A stretch of 64,000 bases of DNA from Lachnoclostridium sp. An118 (lineage in GTDB: Bacteria > Bacillota > Clostridia > Lachnospirales > Lachnospiraceae): the NCBI RefSeq assembly GCF_002160985.1, contig NZ_NFLQ01000004.1:62001-126000 (forward strand). Direction: 5' to 3'. Below, in pieces: positions 51,490-60,912 of the stretch. Position 1 is the stretch's first letter, and each line of letters begins with the position of its first letter. Under the pieces are notes generated by a model. It was not told the DNA's origin and did not search any database. It was given only the letters and a program-made list of their open reading frames with translations. Made by a program: the position numbers and the translations under genes.

Positions 51490-51504
51490 CGTTTTCCCCT
51501 CCTT

Positions 51505-51912
51505 TCAGCCTGCCGCCTGAAGGCAGTAGTTTGCCAGGAGTTTCCGGGATTCCAGGATTACCTGGTCACACATATAACTTCCAAATTGTCCGATATGTGC
51601 CTGCTCATCGGAGAGGCAGAACTTGTCCGCCATCCAGCGGTAAGCATCTGCCCGGCTTAAAATTCCCCGCTGCCAGATCTGGTCGAACACATGATGAGCC
51701 AGCATCCGCTTTTTCCGGAGTGCCGGATCCGCCAGCGTGCCTTTGGGAATCCGTGTGCCAGGGTGGACGCCCACATAGGCATTACATGTGGGATAGTCGC
51801 TGCAAACATAAACCTTGCCGCCATAGGAGCGGTCGCCATAGACGAAGGAAGCGTCCCGTAGGATAGCAGTGCTGCCACAGTAGGGGCATCGGATAGATTT
51901 TTTCTGTTTCAT
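51505..51912 (-). CDS. Zinc-ribbon protein (DUF3268-like)
   Basis: A 135-residue protein with an N-terminal CPYCGS and a paired VCSDYPTCNAYVGVH zinc-binding motif, followed by a helical domain (about 60-130). Family members occur on conjugative elements and phages, with unknown function. ATG 51912 follows CGAGGTGAAC. It is first gene of the zinc-ribbon, sigma, 227-residue and 145-residue operon. Confidence 0.75.
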   Translation of the reverse strand: MKQKKSIRCPYCGSTAILRDASFVYGDRSYGGKVYVCSDYPTCNAYVGVHPGTRIPKGTLADPALRKKRMLAHHVFDQIWQRGILSRADAYRWMADKFCLSDEQAHIGQFGSYMCDQVILESRKLLANYCLQAAG

Positions 51913-52075
51913 AGTCTGTTCACCTCGATTTCATGCGTATGGTATAAGTACAACATACGTTTATCGTTTTCTACGTATTGCTTACTTATAGTGTAAGGAT
52001 AAAGGTGACAGATGCCCATAGGATGAACGCCGAAACTGGTCCCAGATTCGGACCAAATGGCATGTTTCACCATTT
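51913..52075 (-). promoter_or_regulatory. Upstream region of the sigma/zinc-ribbon operon
   Basis: About 160 AT-rich bases in an otherwise tightly packed ICE region. It contains ATACGT/ACGTAT in inverted order (about 51955-51985) and several TATA-like hexamers on the minus strand. It is a likely promoter/operator, not resolved further. Confidence 0.4.
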
Positions 52076-52354
52076 TTACGGCAGGTCAGAGTAAAAGATG
52101 GCCTTGATCAGCGGAAACAGACCGCTGTCCGTAAACCTTCCGTAATTGACTGGCGTGAAGATGAAACCGGCGCAGAAGATACGCACCAGGAACAGGATCA
52201 CCAGCACCTTGCAGACCAGGTACAGCTGCAGGGCGCGGGGCGTCCAGGTCTTGGCAGTACGGAACTTCCGGTACAGGATGTAGAGGATCGGGAGAAAGAT
52301 CAGGGTGGTAAATGCCTTGTCAATCCAGACAATAGCTGTGATCAGGTGACTCAT
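52076..52354 (-). CDS. Small ICE membrane protein
   Basis: 92 residues with two or three hydrophobic helices (about 5-28, 42-70 and possibly one at the end) separated by a basic loop. It is unrecognised. ATG 52354 follows GAAAGGAGGAAC. It sits between the Cys-rich protein and the zinc-ribbon operon and may be part of the transfer apparatus. Confidence 0.65.
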   Translation of the reverse strand: MSHLITAIVWIDKAFTTLIFLPILYILYRKFRTAKTWTPRALQLYLVCKVLVILFLVRIFCAGFIFTPVNYGRFTDSGLFPLIKAIFYSDLP

Positions 52355-52416
52355 AACAAGTTCCTCCTTTCATTTTCTTATTAATTCTATACGTTGAAGC
52401 TCCGTAAAACGCAACT

Positions 52417-52779
52417 TTACCAGTCATAACAGGCCGCCTCCTGGAGACGCAGCAGCGCTTCCGGCAGGCAGGGACTGTCAAGAACCTTTTCTTTTTCTAG
52501 GAAAGGGCGGTACAGGGAGGAAAACTGTTCTTTCGTCATCGCACCGGCGCACTCTGTAGGCTCTGGCAGTCGGGCGAAAAGCAGCCGGGCATCCTTCATG
52601 GAAAGGACGCAGGGCTTCCCCTCCGTATCCGGATGGTATAAGAAGTCGGATTGCCGGCAGTATCCGGGAGTCTGGCAGGAGGCGCAGCGTACATATACGC
52701 ACTGATGCCAATTCCCTTCACAGCAGTCCAGGAAACGCCGGATGTGTTTGGCATCTGCCATGCAGTGGATTCGTTCCAT
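52417..52779 (-). CDS. Cysteine-rich ICE protein of unknown function
   Basis: About 120 residues with Cys clusters in the first half (CC at about 19-20, then C, CASC and C) that could bind zinc or another metal. There is no signal peptide, so it is cytoplasmic. ATG 52779 is preferred because AAGGTG lies at the right distance; an in-frame GTG (52788) overlaps that site. No family recognised. Confidence 0.6.
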   Translation of the reverse strand: MERIHCMADAKHIRRFLDCCEGNWHQCVYVRCASCQTPGYCRQSDFLYHPDTEGKPCVLSMKDARLLFARLPEPTECAGAMTKEQFSSLYRPFLEKEKVLDSPCLPEALLRLQEAACYDW

Positions 52780-52798
52780 ATCTGTCACCTTCCATAGA

Positions 52799-52833
52799 GG
52801 CAGGCGGCTCCCTGGTCTGGGAAACCGCCTGTC
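52799..52833 (-). terminator. Hairpin after the adhesin gene
   Basis: A long GC-rich inverted repeat (GGCAGGCGGCTCCC with GGGAAACCGCCTGTC) between the adhesin stop codon and the Cys-rich gene. There is no clear T run, so it is a possible weak terminator or RNA stabiliser. Confidence 0.45.
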
Positions 52834-52850
52834 AAAAACAGAGTTGTCAG

Positions 52851-55800
52851 TTACTGGTTGTCCTGGTGTTTCCGCTTGCGCAGATACAGGATAGTCAGCG
52901 CTCCGGCAAGGACAAGAGCGCCTGCCCCGATGCCGAGGTAAAGAAGGATGGGGGCGTCATCCCCGGTCTTGACCGGATTCGATACGGAAGGGGTCTCCTT
53001 CGGCTCTTCCGGCACTTCCGGAGGATTTTCACTTAGATGTACGGTCTGACCCTCATCGTCGATCTCCCGGTGAGAGCAGATCTCATGGGGTGTCCCGTCC
53101 TCCGCCACATAGTAGAGGGTTTCAAAAACAACCAGGGATTTCCCGGCAAGGGAGCTGCCATCCAGCGTAAAGAGGACATCCACAGATCCGCTTCGCTCCT
53201 CCGGGGTAAAGGTGGTTTCCGCTGTGACCGGATTGCCGTCAAGCAGCAGTTCCTCCCCGGTCTCCTGATCCATCAGCACGCCTTTTACGAGATAGGATGC
53301 TCCGGGGATCAGGTTTTCATAGGAAACGGTATCTTTGATGGTCACTTCGCTGTCTGCGAGGATCTCCTGGTCCCCGTCCTCCCCATCTGTGGCAGAGGTG
53401 CCGATCTGCGGGAAATAAATGCTTTGGGGGTCAGAGGAGATGTCTCTGTGGGAGGCAACCACCTGGTCTTTGTAAAGGATCTCTTCAAAGACGATCAGTG
53501 TTTTCCCGGCCAGGGATTCGGCGTTGAGCGAAAAGGTCAGCTCTGTCGTGCCGGAAGACTCCTCTGGGGTAAATTCCGCTTCTGCGGTAACCGGCTTATC
53601 ATCAATGAGCAGCTCTTCGCCGGTTTCCTGATCCATCAGGGTTCCCCGGATGGTAAAGGTTTCCCCGGCAATAAGGTTGGTATATTCGGCTGTATCCGTA
53701 ATGGATGCTTCCGTTTTCGCAAGACCGGTCTGGTTCCCAAGTTCCGGATTTCTTGCAGTAGTGCTGACAGAAGGCAGGACCAGGGTCTGTTCCGGTGAAT
53801 CGAGATCCTTGTGGGAAGCGATTTCTTCCTCCCCGTAATACAGGGACTCAAAGACAACCAGTGTCTTGCCTGCCGCCTCTGTAGCGTTGAAGGTAAATTC
53901 CACGTCCACGGTTCCTTCTGATTTCTCCGGTGTGAAGGTGAGTTCAGAGGTCACGGTTTCTCCATCTATCTCAAGCGCTTCCCCGGTTTCTTTGTCCATC
54001 AGGATTCCCTTCAGGGTAAGCTCTTCTCCGACGGGTACGTTGGAATAGGATACGGTATCAATGAGCGTTACCTCTTCATCTGCATGAGCAATCTGAAGAC
54101 CGGTTTCGGAATCTTTCACCTGAGTACCGATCTCCGGAAAGAAGATGGACTGGTTCTGATCTTCAATATCGGCGTGGACCGCCATTTTCAGGTCATCGTG
54201 CCACAGTTCCTCGAAGCAGACAACAGTAGTTCCGCCCAGGCCCGTAGCGTCAAAGATAAACTCTACTTCCACGCTGCCGGTAGACTTTTTAGCCGTAAAG
54301 GTCGTCTCTGCTGTGACCGGTTTCCCGTCGATCTCAAAAGGTTCCCCAGTTTCTTTGTTCATGAGCGTGCCGACCACCCGGTATTCCACGCCTTTTTTCA
54401 GCCCTTCATACTCTACGGTGTCCACAATCGTTACCTTCTCATCGGGTTTTGCCATGTGGGAGCCGCTTTCCTTATCCAGTGCTGTTGTCTCGATCTCCAC
54501 TTTGTCATTGGTCAGTGTGCCAAGGTCAATGGTTACGGCATTTTTATAGACTTCCACATCAAAAGAGAGAAGATTTCGGCCCTCATTGGCTTCGCAGCGC
54601 TGCTCCTCAATGGTATAGGTGTCATAGATCAGCGCTCCTTTGGAGTCATCCGGCTTTGAAGTTCCAAACCAGATGCCGTCTTCCGCCGTCTCGCCCCGGT
54701 TGGTGTTGGAGGTATGTTTGTTCCATTCAGCAGAGGTGCTGGCATAACCGTTTTGATCGGTTACAATGGTATGGCTTTCCCCGGTTGTCTTTGAGGTTAT
54801 GGAAAAGGGGACGCCTGCGAGCCGGGACAGATCCCCGTCACTGACCTTCACAAGCTCAAGGTCGCCACGGATGACCTGGTTTTCAATGGAAGAACCGGTT
54901 TCGGTCAGTTCCACGATCTTGCCGTTTTCGGTGATGTCAAATTCCAGGGAGAGGCGGCCTTCGTTTAAGTAGCCTTCCGGCGCTTTTGTCTCATCCATCC
55001 GGTAATGGCCGTAAGGCAGGGCATCTTTCGCAGTGGCAGCCAGCCCCTTCTTATCGGTCACAAGGGTCAGAACCACATCCCCGTTTTCGTAGGTTTCCCC
55101 GTCTACGAGGACCGGGTTGGCATTTAAGCTGGTAATAGTAAATTCTGCGCCTTCTAAGGTGGCACCGCCCTGAGCGGCAGCTTCCCCGGTTTCGATATCA
55201 CGCTTCTGGACTTTCACGCCGCCCCGGATGATTTGGTTCGAGATGGAGCTGTCATCTCCGGTCAGGTCCACTATTTCCCCATTTTTGGAGATGGTAAACT
55301 CGGCAGAGAGAGTGCCTTCCCCTAAATAACCGGTGGGAGGCGTCACTTCGTCTACCCGGTAACTGCCATAAGGCAGGGCGTCTGCAGCAGTGGAAGCAAG
55401 TCCGGAGGCGTCGGTCTTGATGGTCAGGACGACTTCCTCCTTCTGGTAGGTCTTCCCATCCACGACCACCGGATTCTCGTTTAGAGAAGTGATAGCAAAT
55501 GCAGCGCCTTCCAGTGTAGCTCCGCCCTGGGGTGTCGTGCCGCCGGTCTCCAGGTCCCGTTTCTGGATTTTTACGCCGCCCCGGATGACTGCATCCGGTA
55601 CATCCGGCGCCTGGTAAGCGGAGACAGTTTCGGCCGTACCGCTGCTGGAGATTGGCAGAACAAATACCGTATCGTTGAGCTGGTAGCCCTCCGGCGCTTT
55701 GGTCTCCTGGATGGTCACGGTGCCAAGCGGCACACACAGCGTTTTCCCATCGCTTGCGTAGTAGAACTCATCCCCGCTGACTTTGTAATCCTCCGTAAAG

Positions 55801-56867
55801 GAAATCTTCCCGTCTTCTCCTGTACGGAATACCCAGGAGCGCTCCGGCTCACTGCCGCCTGCAGCCGGATCCGTATCGGAGACTGCCGTGTAGAATTTGA
55901 CTGTAAATTCTGCCCCTTTTAAGCTGGCGGCGCCCTGTGGGACTGCATCCTTGAGATCGGCATCCAGCTTCTGGAGTACCAGGGAGAGGGGATTATTCTG
56001 GGGGATTTCCTTGACCTCTGCTTTTGCTGTTTCATTGGAAGAAACAGTCACATCGTAAGCATTGGTATCCAGGGCGTATCCCGGAGACGGGGAAAGCTCT
56101 TTGAGCGTATAGCTGCCGACTGCAAGATCCCCGGATTTGGCATAGCCGTTTTCATCCGTGGTGAGTGTCTCCACCAGGGTATCCCCCTGATAGATGCCGT
56201 ACTGGGCGCCTTTTAAGCTATAATTGCCGTTCCCGTCAGAAACGGAGCCATTTGCTGTGGACTTCTGGATCTCGATCCAGCCATAAGGTTTTTCGTACCA
56301 GCATCCGGCAACCGTCTGCCTGCTGTCAGAGGGGATGATAAAGGCCCGGAAGGAATCCGGCGGTGCGGGCAGCCCCTGGATGGCATTGGCAATCTCCACG
56401 GCTTTATCAATGTAGTTTTGAGGCGCTCCATAAAAAGCACCGCTACCGGCATCATAGCCGCTGTAAACATAGGATGACACCAGATGCCCGATCACGTAGC
56501 GGTCATTTTCAGACCAGCCGCTTAAATAGGTGCCGGCAATATCCTGCTCTTCATAGCCGTAACCGCCGGGCAGGTAGTAGAGCGCTTTGCGGAGCGCGGA
56601 GTCTTTTCCCAGCAGGTCGTACTGATAGCTGCCAGCAGGTGGTGTCTTTTTCATGGGCTGGACACAGTAGGCTGTGCCGTTATCGTCCACAGACATCTTT
56701 GTGGTAAAGTAATCCCCGTAGGAAATCAGTTCCCCGGTCTTAAAGTTTAAGGTTCCGTCCGCTGCATGGGCTGTCATGGGGCTTGTGATGGCTGTCCCCG
56801 CAAGGACGATTGCTGCCATCAGGAACGCAAAACAGCGGCGGAGGATGTGGGTTTTCATTTGTTTCAT
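52851..56867 (-). CDS. Thioester and VaFE-repeat surface adhesin with sortase anchor
   Basis: A 1338-residue secreted protein: signal peptide (about 1-35, ending AHA-AD), an N-terminal thioester-type domain (AYCVQP motif at about residues 60-65) that may form covalent bonds with host or bacterial surfaces, three SpaA/Cna-B-like domains (about 200-690), four VaFE-type repeats (about 790-1290; each with a TxVDTVxYxxL and a VVFExL pattern) and a C-terminal NPVKTGD sortase signal, helix and basic tail. ATG 56867 follows AAAAGGAGGAG; the TTG at 56885 lies over that site. It is probably a mating-contact or colonisation adhesin made with the transfer genes. Confidence 0.88.
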   Translation of the reverse strand: MKQMKTHILRRCFAFLMAAIVLAGTAITSPMTAHAADGTLNFKTGELISYGDYFTTKMSVDDNGTAYCVQPMKKTPPAGSYQYDLLGKDSALRKALYYLPGGYGYEEQDIAGTYLSGWSENDRYVIGHLVSSYVYSGYDAGSGAFYGAPQNYIDKAVEIANAIQGLPAPPDSFRAFIIPSDSRQTVAGCWYEKPYGWIEIQKSTANGSVSDGNGNYSLKGAQYGIYQGDTLVETLTTDENGYAKSGDLAVGSYTLKELSPSPGYALDTNAYDVTVSSNETAKAEVKEIPQNNPLSLVLQKLDADLKDAVPQGAASLKGAEFTVKFYTAVSDTDPAAGGSEPERSWVFRTGEDGKISFTEDYKVSGDEFYYASDGKTLCVPLGTVTIQETKAPEGYQLNDTVFVLPISSSGTAETVSAYQAPDVPDAVIRGGVKIQKRDLETGGTTPQGGATLEGAAFAITSLNENPVVVDGKTYQKEEVVLTIKTDASGLASTAADALPYGSYRVDEVTPPTGYLGEGTLSAEFTISKNGEIVDLTGDDSSISNQIIRGGVKVQKRDIETGEAAAQGGATLEGAEFTITSLNANPVLVDGETYENGDVVLTLVTDKKGLAATAKDALPYGHYRMDETKAPEGYLNEGRLSLEFDITENGKIVELTETGSSIENQVIRGDLELVKVSDGDLSRLAGVPFSITSKTTGESHTIVTDQNGYASTSAEWNKHTSNTNRGETAEDGIWFGTSKPDDSKGALIYDTYTIEEQRCEANEGRNLLSFDVEVYKNAVTIDLGTLTNDKVEIETTALDKESGSHMAKPDEKVTIVDTVEYEGLKKGVEYRVVGTLMNKETGEPFEIDGKPVTAETTFTAKKSTGSVEVEFIFDATGLGGTTVVCFEELWHDDLKMAVHADIEDQNQSIFFPEIGTQVKDSETGLQIAHADEEVTLIDTVSYSNVPVGEELTLKGILMDKETGEALEIDGETVTSELTFTPEKSEGTVDVEFTFNATEAAGKTLVVFESLYYGEEEIASHKDLDSPEQTLVLPSVSTTARNPELGNQTGLAKTEASITDTAEYTNLIAGETFTIRGTLMDQETGEELLIDDKPVTAEAEFTPEESSGTTELTFSLNAESLAGKTLIVFEEILYKDQVVASHRDISSDPQSIYFPQIGTSATDGEDGDQEILADSEVTIKDTVSYENLIPGASYLVKGVLMDQETGEELLLDGNPVTAETTFTPEERSGSVDVLFTLDGSSLAGKSLVVFETLYYVAEDGTPHEICSHREIDDEGQTVHLSENPPEVPEEPKETPSVSNPVKTGDDAPILLYLGIGAGALVLAGALTILYLRKRKHQDNQ

Positions 56868-56901
56868 AAGTCTCCTCCTTTTCAAAAAGGTACAGGGGCG
56901 T

Positions 56902-56940
56902 AAGAAAAAGGGAAGCGCCTGCCCTGCATCAGACGCTTCC
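56902..56940 (-). terminator. Terminator between VirB4 and the adhesin gene
   Basis: Minus-strand hairpin with 11-bp arms (GGAAGCGTCTG, near-complement; 56930-56940 and 56911-56921) followed by CTTTTTCTT. It can limit adhesin expression relative to the transfer genes. Confidence 0.65.
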
Positions 56941-56961
56941 TTTCGGGTACATTCGGCATCC

Positions 56962-59900
56962 TTAACCGGCGGCTTTTTGTCTCTGCCGCTCCAGGATCTC
57001 TAAAAGCTCCTGGCGGTCTGTGGTAATCAGCTCTTTTTCCAGGGCGGATGCCTTAAATTCCACAGTGATGTTATTATTATTTGTGGAAATCAGACCATTG
57101 CCCCTCTGGAAGTGTGTAATGTTCATCACCTCCGTTTCCGAGAGGTGCAGGATCTGTTTGACACGCTGCGCCTCTTCATCTTCCATGTTGAGGATGACTT
57201 TGGTCTTGCAATTATTGATGATGCCCTTTCCGTACTTGCCGTCATCCAGGGCAAAAAAGTCATTGAGGTCCTGGGTGGCAAAGACGGCAGAACCGCCGTA
57301 GCCACGGATGATCTTTGCAATTTCCAGGACAAATTCTGCCGCCAGGCGGTTGCTGGATGCCCCGATGAGCTGCCAGACTTCATCCACGAAGATCGCTTTT
57401 TCCTCCGTCCGGTTTTCTTTTGCGATATCCCAGACATAATCCAGGGCAACAAACATCCCTACGGTCAGCAGGTCGCCAGTCAGTTCGGAGATGTCAAGGA
57501 CCGTATACTTGTTGGCCAGGTCCACATTAGTCTGCTGGTTAAAGGAAGAGGCAGAGCCGTGGACCAGCCGGTTCAGGATATGGGCCAGCCGTTTGGTATC
57601 GGGGCTTTCCATGAGGACATCATAGACATCCTCCAGGACCGGCATGGGCTTGTAGCGCTCCGGATGGACCGGATCCAGGAGGGATTCATTCTTATGGGTG
57701 ATCCCTTTTCTTGCATAGGTCTTAATGAGCGCCTCATCCAGAAGCTGCCGCTCCTCATGGGTCATATCCGGGATAAGCAGGCTGAAGAAGATATGCAGCT
57801 TCTGGATCTTCCCGGCGAGCGCCGAGTTGTCCATAGAAGGACCGTCCAGCAGCTCATTGACCGAGTTATCTGTTTTCCGGATCTCCATGATGTTGATGCA
57901 GTTGCGGCTGGCGGGGGAGATCTGGATGAACTCCCCGCCGATATTCTTGCAGGCACGGTAGAACTCATGGCCTTTCAGCGGGGCGATGATAAATACTTTG
58001 ATATTCTTGCGCCGCATCCGGGTGGAAAAAAGCTGCATGGTGAACGTCTTGCCTGCGCCAGAGCATCCTAAGATTGCCAGGTTTGCGTTTTTATACTGGC
58101 GGGAGTCAAAGATATCGGCAATAACAAGGCTGTTATTGTGCTTGTTGACGCCAAATAAGATCCCGTTGTCATCACAGATGGAGTAGCTGACAAAGGGATA
58201 GCAGCTTGCAGCCCCGCTGGTAAGGACATTGCGCCTGGAGAGCCGGTACAGCTTCTTATCCAGGGATGCAAGGGGAAGGGAGGATAAAAAGCCTTGTTCC
58301 TGAAGGAAATAGGCGGTGCGCAGGTCCATATCCTGGGAGATCAGGAGTTTTTTCATCTCCTGTATCCTCCACTGCAGTTCTTCTAAAGTAGAAGCTGTGA
58401 CAGTGATGAGAAGGCTCATATAATAGAAGTCTTCGTTATTTGCCAGCCCCTGTTTTAAGAAATAGCCGGAACGGATCGCAGAATCCAGATCGTCGTAGTC
58501 GGTGTTTGTATCGGAAGCATCCTTTAGTTTGGAGCGGTTGATCCGGATCTGCTGTCCCAGCCGCTGCTGTACCTTATCCTTTGGCTGCCGCTGGAGGTAA
58601 AAATCTACATCAATGCCTTCCCCCGCATTGACCAGAAGCGAAAGCCACCCGGGAACGACCTGGCTTTTATAGCCTGCCGACGGCACATACAGATAGGAGT
58701 GGTAGACCCCGTTGATGAGCACATAGCCGGAGTGCCTGAAATCCAGGGATTCGGGAGAGAGAAACTCGTTGATGCGGATTTCTTCCTCATCCGTCTGCTC
58801 TTTTGTATGCTGTGCCAGCACAGAGGCGATTCGTTCCGGCAAAGGATGGGATACGCAGAGGGAGCGGTTCAAAAGCGTATAGAGGACATCCGTGGAAAAT
58901 TCATCCGGGTTCTCATGGTCTGTGACTTCATTGCCGCACTGGTACAGGAAGGTCTTGGCGGTCTGCGCTGTCGTCTCCAGGGATTCCAGGATTTCCCGCT
59001 CCGTGACCTTCCGGTTCATGTTGAACGGCTCATATTCAAAAATAAGGAAGAACCGCCGGGAGACTGCCTCCCTGGAACTTAAATTCCGGACAAACTTCAG
59101 GTAATCTTCCTGCAGCTCTTTGCAATGGGGATCGGTCTCAGTTTCCATTTCCTTTCTGGCTTTGTCCAGGTGCTGGTTGATGTCCGCACGTTTGGAGATC
59201 ATTTTGATCTGCAGCTTGACCGGGCTGATCTTCAGATAGCTGATGAAGCTGTAGATGATCCCCAGTTGTTCCCGGCTGCTCCGGAGCAGAAAGTTAATCG
59301 GCTCCACTTCAAGGATCTTGATATACCGCCCATCTGTGGTATAGATGACGCCGTGCTCAATCTTATCAACTGGCAGATAATCCTCAATGCTCTGAAACCT
59401 GCGTTTCTTTTTCTTCCCGGAGCTGCGGGAAGGGCTTTGTTTCTTTTGTTCTGTCTGTGCCTCATCCGCGTCCGGGTGTTTCCGGGCACGGGAAGCTGCT
59501 TTCCTGGCAGCCTTTTCCTCCTGGGCCGCCAGGCGGGCTGCTTCGGCTGCACGTCGTTTTTCCAGGCGGAGCGCTTCACGGGCCTCTTTCTGTATCCTGC
59601 GGGCTTCCTTTTTAGCACATTTCTGTTCATAAGCCAGTTGGCGGATATCCTCCCTGGCCTGCTTTCGGATTCCCCGGCGTGTAGAGGTATCGTAGGTTTT
59701 CCGTTCCCGGACTTTGGGTTTTTGGCGCTGCCTGCGGTTCTTCTTTTGGGAGACACAGGAGGGATCCGCCGGGGAGGAATCTGGAACCGTATCCTTAGCC
59801 TCCCCGGAAGCCTCAAAAGGGACCGGAGATTCCGGGGGGATTTCACGGTTTAAGGCTTTCCCCTTTTTCTTTCGTTTCTTGCCCGGTTCTTTGGGCTCTT

Positions 59901-60261
59901 TTTTGGGTTCTCTTGTCCCCGGCTGTTTCCGGCGCTTCTTCTTTGGGTCTGGCATGACATCCATGCGGTATACTACCCGGCGGTTTTTGACAAAGCGCAG
60001 GGCGTTCATCAGGAAAGCCGTGATGCTCTCGCCGCCGATCCCGATGAGGGATATCATCGCCACCGGAAGGGCGGTCATGCACAGGATAATAATGCGTGTG
60101 GTCAGGGAAAGCGGAAGGTGGACTACCGGAACGCCGATCAGAAGCGCAAAGATGATGGCTTCAATCGCGTTACGGATATCAAACGTACCGTTTAAGATCT
60201 TCCCTTTTTCGATAAAATTTGGCGGAATAAAGGATGTCCGCTGGTCATCCGGGCTGCTCAT
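56962..60261 (-). CDS. PrgI-VirB4 fusion, conjugation ATPase
   Basis: A 1099-residue protein. Residues 1-100 match PrgI-type membrane proteins (two helices, about 33-50 and 55-78). A very basic Lys/Arg/Ala linker (about 105-285) follows, then a VirB4 ATPase with Walker A (LGCSGAGKT, about residue 735) and Walker B (AIFVDEVWQ, about 960). VirB4 powers the type IV secretion channel. In related elements PrgI and VirB4 are usually separate, so the fusion and long charged linker are unusual. Start ATG overlaps the stop of the preceding gene. Confidence 0.9.
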   Translation of the reverse strand: MSSPDDQRTSFIPPNFIEKGKILNGTFDIRNAIEAIIFALLIGVPVVHLPLSLTTRIIILCMTALPVAMISLIGIGGESITAFLMNALRFVKNRRVVYRMDVMPDPKKKRRKQPGTREPKKEPKEPGKKRKKKGKALNREIPPESPVPFEASGEAKDTVPDSSPADPSCVSQKKNRRQRQKPKVRERKTYDTSTRRGIRKQAREDIRQLAYEQKCAKKEARRIQKEAREALRLEKRRAAEAARLAAQEEKAARKAASRARKHPDADEAQTEQKKQSPSRSSGKKKKRRFQSIEDYLPVDKIEHGVIYTTDGRYIKILEVEPINFLLRSSREQLGIIYSFISYLKISPVKLQIKMISKRADINQHLDKARKEMETETDPHCKELQEDYLKFVRNLSSREAVSRRFFLIFEYEPFNMNRKVTEREILESLETTAQTAKTFLYQCGNEVTDHENPDEFSTDVLYTLLNRSLCVSHPLPERIASVLAQHTKEQTDEEEIRINEFLSPESLDFRHSGYVLINGVYHSYLYVPSAGYKSQVVPGWLSLLVNAGEGIDVDFYLQRQPKDKVQQRLGQQIRINRSKLKDASDTNTDYDDLDSAIRSGYFLKQGLANNEDFYYMSLLITVTASTLEELQWRIQEMKKLLISQDMDLRTAYFLQEQGFLSSLPLASLDKKLYRLSRRNVLTSGAASCYPFVSYSICDDNGILFGVNKHNNSLVIADIFDSRQYKNANLAILGCSGAGKTFTMQLFSTRMRRKNIKVFIIAPLKGHEFYRACKNIGGEFIQISPASRNCINIMEIRKTDNSVNELLDGPSMDNSALAGKIQKLHIFFSLLIPDMTHEERQLLDEALIKTYARKGITHKNESLLDPVHPERYKPMPVLEDVYDVLMESPDTKRLAHILNRLVHGSASSFNQQTNVDLANKYTVLDISELTGDLLTVGMFVALDYVWDIAKENRTEEKAIFVDEVWQLIGASSNRLAAEFVLEIAKIIRGYGGSAVFATQDLNDFFALDDGKYGKGIINNCKTKVILNMEDEEAQRVKQILHLSETEVMNITHFQRGNGLISTNNNNITVEFKASALEKELITTDRQELLEILERQRQKAAG

Positions 60262-60902
60262 GGCTGCACCTCCTCTCTGGTCTGTGGTTCTGCTGCAGAA
60301 GCCGTTCCCTCCTCCTGGGTACTGCTTTCGGCCGGCGCATCCGTTTCGGCCTGTGGTGTCTCCTTTTCCGGTGCGGCTACATCTGCATAGCCGCCTTCCT
60401 GGCGTTGTTCTACTTCGCTGGCGGAAACAGGCGGAAGGGTATCTACTACCGGCTTTTCATAGGTCTGCCCGGAGGCTCCCAGCACCTCCCGTTCCTCTCC
60501 AAATGAAAAAGTACCCGTCATGGTGTCGTAAAACACCGGGAGGGTACTGTCATCGGACAGGAGAAAATGCAGTTCGACCGTTATGGTATCCGGGTACGCT
60601 GTTTCGTCCGGCAGATATTCTGCAGAAGTAATATCGCTCCGCCCGGCATGGGTAAGATATACTGGAAACTGCTCCTTTAAGGATGCAGTCTGGGCAAAGG
60701 AGAAGAACTGGCTCAGTTCTTCAAAGGACAAAAAATCCATCTCTGTCAGCTCATTTTGTTTCGCTTCCTTTTCGGCAGAAACCGTTTCCTTCCCCTGCTT
60801 CGGGGGTTCCTTTCGCTCACGGAGCCTGGAAGGAAGAAAGATGCCGACTGCCAAAAGGAAGAGCATCAGGAGGATGGACAGGATCAGTTTTATTCTGCTC
60901 AT
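60258..60902 (-). CDS. Membrane-anchored accessory protein of the transfer channel
   Basis: About 214 residues: one N-terminal helix (about 5-23), then an exported soluble domain of about 130 residues and a disordered Glu/Ala/Thr/Pro-rich tail. I do not recognise the family; position between wall hydrolase and VirB4 suggests a channel or regulatory subunit outside the membrane. ATG 60902 follows AAAGGAG; the longer frame starting at 60953 lies inside the hydrolase gene and lacks a site. Confidence 0.7.
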   Translation of the reverse strand: MSRIKLILSILLMLFLLAVGIFLPSRLRERKEPPKQGKETVSAEKEAKQNELTEMDFLSFEELSQFFSFAQTASLKEQFPVYLTHAGRSDITSAEYLPDETAYPDTITVELHFLLSDDSTLPVFYDTMTGTFSFGEEREVLGASGQTYEKPVVDTLPPVSASEVEQRQEGGYADVAAPEKETPQAETDAPAESSTQEEGTASAAEPQTREEVQP

Positions 60903-60912
60903 AAGCACTCCT

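Noticed and set aside
52851-56885. Tandem repeats in the adhesin considered as CRISPR or satellite DNA
   Set aside because: They are in-frame protein domains of about 130 residues with diverged DNA, not short spaced repeats.
58699-60631. Long plus-strand frames opposite VirB4 and its upstream gene
   Set aside because: They are antisense by-products of GC-rich, charged codons, without ribosome sites or recognisable domains.
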